DNA of 64,000 nt, taken from NCBI GenBank assembly GCA_026874595.1, contig CM049320.1, forward strand, positions 54,257,070-54,321,069, in the 5' to 3' direction. The position numbers were made by a program, and so were the translations under genes. This DNA is from Sipunculus nudus. Its lineage: Eukaryota > Annelida > Sipuncula > Golfingiida > Sipunculidae. Below the pieces are notes generated by a model, which worked only from the letters and a program-made list of their open reading frames with translations, was not told the DNA's origin and ran no database searches. Positions 60,899-64,000 of this stretch are shown piece after piece (within the stretch, counting starts at the first letter, position 1; every line of letters begins with the position of its first letter).

Positions 60899-63147
60899 TA
60901 TGATACACTAATTGTATATCGGCATTTTTTCATATAGACGGGCGAAAACAATAGTAAGAAACAATGCATCTTTGCCAGATACATAATGTTGTCAAACTTA
61001 ATCACATGAAAATTTTCAAGCCAAGCTTATATGGTAGGATTTTTCTTGGTCATTCAGAGACAGTGAAAGCAACAAAAAAACACATTTCCATCAATCTATT
61101 AAGAACACAAACCTATAAATGTCCATATTTAAAGTGAACTTCATATTTGATTCTGATATATAGTAATTCCGAAATAAGAAAACGCTATAGGCGGAGGGTG
61201 CTGGGAGCTTCCGCTTAAACTTTAAAAAATTAATGAATGCATCATTTGATCTCGTTTCTCAGCTAAACGACTACAAGAAGTGCATGGAACATCGGGATGT
61301 CCGCTTCACACCAATAAACGGGGGAGACCATCTCCTGCCATGCATGGTGAATAATATGCTTTATTAATACTCAATTCTACACACATTTATTAATTATCTC
61401 TCGCTCGTTATTGGACCGTTAATAATTTATTATTTACAGACATTTACTTGTCTTCCATTTTTGCCTGTTTACTTACATTATGGCTTCTTGTCGCGTATGT
61501 CTAGGTTTGCCAATTAATTCTGCAAACAAAAACATAGATAGCGTTCAGAAGGATAACTTCCTTCGTTACATAAGTCAATTGTATTGAGTTATTTAGTGAA
61601 TGAAAAAGGTCCTAAATCTTGTCATGGACAAACGTGAGTTGCTCCTCCGAATAGAACAATCAATTTTTCCACAAAAGAAATTCTCCAGGAAAAGATTGTT
61701 GATTTATTTCTCTGATCATAAGAAATTTTTCGTTGCATTATCATTTACTACCTTCGTTCTATTTTCGTTTAGTCCCTTTCTTGCATTTTCATTTATTCCC
61801 TACGCTGCATGAATCCAGCGAATTTACATGCTGTACCTTCATTTTGGAGAGTTGAATAAAAACACCCAACTAATTGTCTCCTCGTATATATCCTACCATG
61901 GCGTTTTCTGCTGATGAATCATTTATTATAATTATTCACAAAAATATGGGTTTGGAATAATAATAAGCATCCCCTAAAGGCAGTTGTAAATATAATGAAA
62001 CATTAATTAAGAAATAATATTAACTACCTATAACATGACGGAACCTTCCCCCCTGAGCATTCCCACAACGACAGCAACAAAAAAATATTAAGTGCTTGTA
62101 ATGTGGGGAGACCCCCCCCCCCCCCATGGTCAGACTAGTATAATTTACGGTAGTTTGAACTAAGATTGTTTTCCATACCGCAATTACCGTTAGTCATGGT
62201 ATTCAATATGTACTCAAAACGTGATTTATTTGTAAAATGGATCCTAATATGTATTTCTAAACCTATGATAGGCAAAATAGGGCTATTTTTATGTATAACG
62301 TTTACATCCTCACTCATTAGTAATTATACAATATAAGAATGTAGGTAAAGATTGTAAACTCGGGCCGCATTATCAATTACTCCCTTCGTTCCATTATTGG
62401 TAACTTTCTTCGTTCCATGATCATGTACTCCTTTCGTTTCATTATTGGTAAAGTCCTTCGTTCCATTATCAATTACTCCTTTCGTTACATTATTGGTAAC
62501 CCCGTTCAATTATCATTTACTCCTTTCGTTTTATTATTGATAACTCCGTTCCGATATCATTTACTCCTTTCGATCCATTATTGGTAACTCCGTACAATTA
62601 TCATTTACTTCTTTCGTTCAATTTTTGCTAACTCCCTTCGTTCCATTATCATTTACTCCTCTTGTTTGATTATCGTTCACTCTTTTCGTTGCTTTATTAT
62701 TTACAACCTTCTTTTCCTTATCAATTATTCTTTTCGTTTCATTATCCTTTACTCCCTTTCGTTATCGTTTACGTCCTTCCTTTCATTGTAGTTTACTTTC
62801 GTCGTCGGAGACGACGGGGGTAACATTATGTGAGATATCATTTTTTGTTGTACTCTCAGGTGAAATCTTTTTCGGTTAAATGTGCCATCCGTATCAAAGG
62901 CACAGGGACCGATCCTCCCGGGCTGTTAAAATTGACGTATTTTGAAAAGATGATCAACCAGACGATGGATGCTGACGGAACTTGTAGTGGGTATTAATAT
63001 TAATATCGTGTGCTGCCCCTCAAATTTATACTTTGTTGAGATACTTAGGGACAAATATTTGTTTTGATTTCAGCAAAGGTTACCCCTTGTACATGGTGCC
63101 TGAGAGTTGTGAAGTCAAGAAAAAACATGAAAATCATTATTAATTGA
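53097..63147 (+). CDS. Gene B: short secreted Cys-rich paralogue of gene A
   Basis: Proposed join 53097-53142, 60285-60346, 61263-61346, 62860-62983 (or -62990), 63074-63147 (or -63143). The order of exons 1-4 and their lengths (46, 62, 84, then 124 versus 121 in gene A) repeat gene A. The product would be about 150 residues: signal peptide, then about 130 residues with 7 cysteines and the conserved NQT sequon, and no Thr/Pro tail. Whether the last exon is truly terminal is less sure; an AATAAA at 63269-63274 supports it. Function unknown; secretion is inferred from the signal peptide. Confidence 0.72.
53703..54460. mobile_element. MITE-like element with internal repeats of about 150 bp
   Basis: Ends are inverted: catgtcccccc...cactcc on the left and, reversed, gatgtccccctccac on the right. 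Inside, a unit beginning tgaccttgac-tcatct-aaggtcaaat-tgccgaaatg repeats three to four times at about 150-bp spacing. I associate GGTCAAGGTCA-rich repeats of this kind with molluscan genomes (memory, not searched). Lies in gene B intron 1. Confidence 0.6.
54461..55029. other. Gene B intron 1, nothing identified
   Basis: AT-rich; no exon or repeat recognised. Confidence 0.4.
55030..55790 (+). repeat. Dispersed repeat family, copy 2 (two internal units)
   Basis: Same family as 45090-45752 and same orientation; here two or more internal units are visible (near 55200, 55260 and 55580). Short frames inside are not conserved between units. Confidence 0.6.
56200..56294 (+). other. Candidate alternative terminal exon of gene B
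   Basis: A strong acceptor (ttgtcttgcttttcag) opens a frame that joins gene B exon 1 in the right phase (G+GT = Gly): [20 protein letters not shown] and on to TAA 56292-56294. This would make a secreted peptide of about 46 residues. It has no homologue in gene A's first intron as far as I can see and may be chance. Confidence 0.25.
56521..56615. repeat. (TA)n microsatellite cluster
   Basis: Three TA tracts separated by short AT-rich spacers. Confidence 0.93.
56913..57101 (-). CDS. Gene C terminal exon (nested, minus strand)
   Basis: Acceptor tttatgtttcag, then [17 protein letters not shown], a Pro-rich [17 protein letters not shown] segment and a basic end closing at TAA 56913-56915; 62 codons, phase 0. 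Codon texture and splice context look genuine. Not recognised. Joined in phase to the exon at 57580. Confidence 0.55.
   Translation of the reverse strand, partial: TDSLFLGNIVQNLKDQFPDNAIMYAPLPPLSVPFFSPYAKKTPRENPAHHSKCIIRYTQRIY
57458..57580 (-). CDS. Gene C exon (minus strand)
   Basis: 123 nt, 41 codons, phase 0-0, acceptor aattctttcag, donor GGAGAG|gtaaag. Starts [17 protein letters not shown] and ends [11 protein letters not shown]. The other frame starts meet stops early. Strong splice sites on both sides make this the best-supported exon of gene C. Confidence 0.6.
58542..58607 (-). CDS. Gene C exon (minus strand)
   Basis: 66 nt, phase 0-0, acceptor cattaatcag, donor TTCAG|gtatga; reads [19 protein letters not shown] then FVQ. 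A longer version starting at an upstream acceptor (gatttccaaag, about 58683) would add [17 protein letters not shown] and needs phase 2, which the weak donor at 59008 would provide. Confidence 0.45.
59009..59103 (-). CDS. Gene C possible exon (minus strand)
   Basis: Acceptor tttatttgtatcag, then [20 protein letters not shown] and [12 protein letters not shown]. The only usable donor (CCC|gttcta) is weak; without it the frame stops at TAG 59002-59004, making this a terminal exon of something else. The opposite strand also has an open frame with plausible splice sites here, so the strand is not settled. Confidence 0.3.
59915..59951 (-). CDS. Gene C possible first exon, with TATA box upstream
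   Basis: TATAAAAG on the minus strand (60008-60015) precedes ATG 59951 by 57 bp; the frame [12 protein letters not shown] ends at the good donor gtaagc in phase 1. The next exon in phase 1 was not found, so the link to the 59103-56913 exons is unproven. Confidence 0.3.
60285..60346 (+). CDS. Gene B exon 2
   Basis: 62 nt, phase 1 to 0, acceptor tttgacag, donor gtaagt. Completes an Ala codon and reads [20 protein letters not shown]; 16 of 20 of these residues equal gene A exon 2. Confidence 0.88.
60840..60892. repeat. (TA)n microsatellite
   Basis: About 25 TA copies in gene B intron 2; a shorter tract is at 60241-60257. Confidence 0.95.
61263..61346 (+). CDS. Gene B exon 3
   Basis: 84 nt, phase 0-0, acceptor cgtttctcag, donor gtgaat. 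Starts [15 protein letters not shown] and ends LLPCM; 15 of 28 identical to gene A exon 3. It lacks the middle cysteine of the gene A exon. Confidence 0.87.
62370..62790. repeat. 24-bp-type minisatellite in gene B intron 3
   Basis: Degenerate unit close to ttcgttccattatcatttactcct, about 17 copies, reading GVIDNGTK-like octapeptides on the minus strand. A small decayed patch of the same unit is at 61730-61800. Unrelated in sequence to the gene A minisatellite but of the same period. Confidence 0.75.
62860..62983 (+). CDS. Gene B exon 4
   Basis: Acceptor actctcag. Starts [16 protein letters not shown] and contains [14 protein letters not shown]. Two donors are possible: ACTT|gtagtg at 62984, which gives phase 1 as in gene A, or GTGG|gtatta at 62991, which gives phase 2 and adds a cysteine (GTCSG). 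Phase conservation with gene A favours the first. Confidence 0.75.
63074..63147 (+). CDS. Gene B exon 5, probably terminal
   Basis: After acceptor tttgatttcag. In phase 1 it reads [17 protein letters not shown] and stops at TGA 63145-63147; in phase 2 it reads [18 protein letters not shown] and stops at TAA 63141-63143. Either way the protein ends within this exon, and no convincing internal donor is seen. Confidence 0.5.
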
Positions 63148-63268
63148 ATCGTTACTCACAGACACATAAACCTCCTTGCTTAAAATTTTCTGCACGAACG
63201 GGACACATACAGCTAATAGTTCTTTGTTGTGCTAGATGTTTAGTTATATCTGCATTAATTTAAGGAAC

Positions 63269-63274
63269 AATAAA
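63269..63274 (+). terminator. Polyadenylation signal AATAAA for gene B
   Basis: AATAAA about 125 nt after the stop codon of exon 5. In AT-rich DNA this hexamer is common, so it is supporting evidence only. Confidence 0.4.
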
Positions 63275-64000
63275 TTTTGCATAATTTAACAAATAACCCT
63301 AATATGTATGTACTGATATGCAATTCATATTTCAAGATGCAAGTTCATTACTTAAAAATTTCGATCAAATAATGTCCCATAAAACATTTTTAAATAAATC
63401 AATTAACCAGATTACCTATTTTACATACAAAACAGCCATGATGTGTTTCCATATAGGCATGTAGGCAGGTATGTTAACCAAAACCTTTTGTGCCAACAGC
63501 TCCAATATTTTGTTTCAACCACCTTGTATATTCCTATTGAAATCTGTAGAGTAGTTGGGAAACAAATTGGAAATGGTAAATAGAAAACATTTTTCACTCA
63601 TGAGCCCTGCATGTATTGTCATTTGAGTCTGAAATTCGCTAAATGTTGATAGATGTATGGTTAACTTAGTATAAAGAAGACACATACAAGGTTCTAAAAA
63701 CACAGGATATTTATTGACCTCAGGTATGTAACCCAAAACGTGGCAAAATATGTGCTTCTTTTAACAACATACCAAACACATCAAATGTATTTGAAAGCTT
63801 GCAAGCTCACTCACAAATATAACAATTAGGTTTCCATAAAAATTGAGTTTTAGCTGACAGACCCACCTGTCTTTCACACTATATTAAGATATCATAGGAC
63901 TTCATATGTAACAAATAATAAGGTAATCCCTGTAGTAATCAATGATGAGCTCTGTGAATTATTACTCAAAACGGACCGTGAATAGTGAAAATACACGTCC
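63275..64000. other. Downstream of gene B, nothing identified
   Basis: AT-rich sequence; no further exon in phase with gene B, and no repeat family recognised. Confidence 0.4.

Noticed and set aside
1-64000. CRISPR array, operon or other prokaryotic system
   Set aside because: The repeats are minisatellites, microsatellites and exon-bearing units; introns, LINEs and SINE-like elements show this is eukaryotic nuclear DNA.

Overview
This is an AT-rich eukaryotic nuclear window with GT-AG introns, many TA and CT microsatellites, decayed LINEs, a Ty3/gypsy remnant, tRNA-derived SINE-like sequence and TTAA-flanked DNA transposon copies. The texture suits a marine invertebrate, most likely a mollusc; that is inference, because no rRNA, tRNA or conserved marker gene settles it. 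No long single-exon host gene is present. Almost every long open frame is spurious or from a transposon, and the host coding sequence lies in small exons found by splice sites, phase and homology inside the window.

Main result: two paralogous multi-exon genes arranged head to head. Gene A (minus) starts at a signal-peptide exon at 44571 with a TATA box at 44657-44664. It runs leftwards through seven more short exons (40808, 30262, 29685, 28762, 28063, 27179, 26269) that encode a secreted domain with 16 cysteines. It then continues through Thr/Pro-rich, mucin-like exons (24999, 16366, 3830, 2578, 1140) and leaves the window at the left edge. Gene B (plus) starts at 53097. Its first four exons match exons 1-4 of gene A in order, and its first three exons are identical in coding length (46, 62 and 84 nt). 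It appears to end at 63147, or at 63143, with an AATAAA at 63269. It therefore looks like a short, tail-less paralogue of about 150 residues. I do not recognise the family.

The 3' part of gene A (1-25 kb) is built from repeats. An approximately 1.44 kb unit, each copy carrying one symmetric phase-1 Thr/Pro exon (usually 60 nt, 20 codons), is tandemly repeated at 1-4290 and again at 14094-17690, with more decayed copies at about 8755-10530 and elsewhere. LINE RT fragments (minus strand 4800-6900 and 18000-19060; plus strand 7637-8620) and a segmental duplication (12350-14090 versus 19590-21170) lie between them. One tandem unit is interrupted by a 1476-bp TTAA-flanked non-autonomous element (14496-15971). 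The neighbouring units preserve the empty site, and a second copy lies at 34395-36120. Both copies carry a tRNA-like module at the same place.

The introns of gene A hold a degenerate 24-bp minisatellite (31520-32540, 36120-36905, 38085-40345), a hAT-like inverted-repeat element inside it (36918-38085), a foldback element, a SINE and a two-part transposon ORF (33564-34085). Between the two genes (44.7-53.1 kb) are CT-rich tracts, dispersed repeats and a degenerate transposase with three in-frame stops (50463-52076), next to a divergent small cysteine-motif ORF (49439-49783). Intron 1 of gene B contains a 760-bp MITE, a dispersed repeat and several well-spliced minus-strand exons (56913-59103, perhaps starting near 59951) of an unidentified nested gene.
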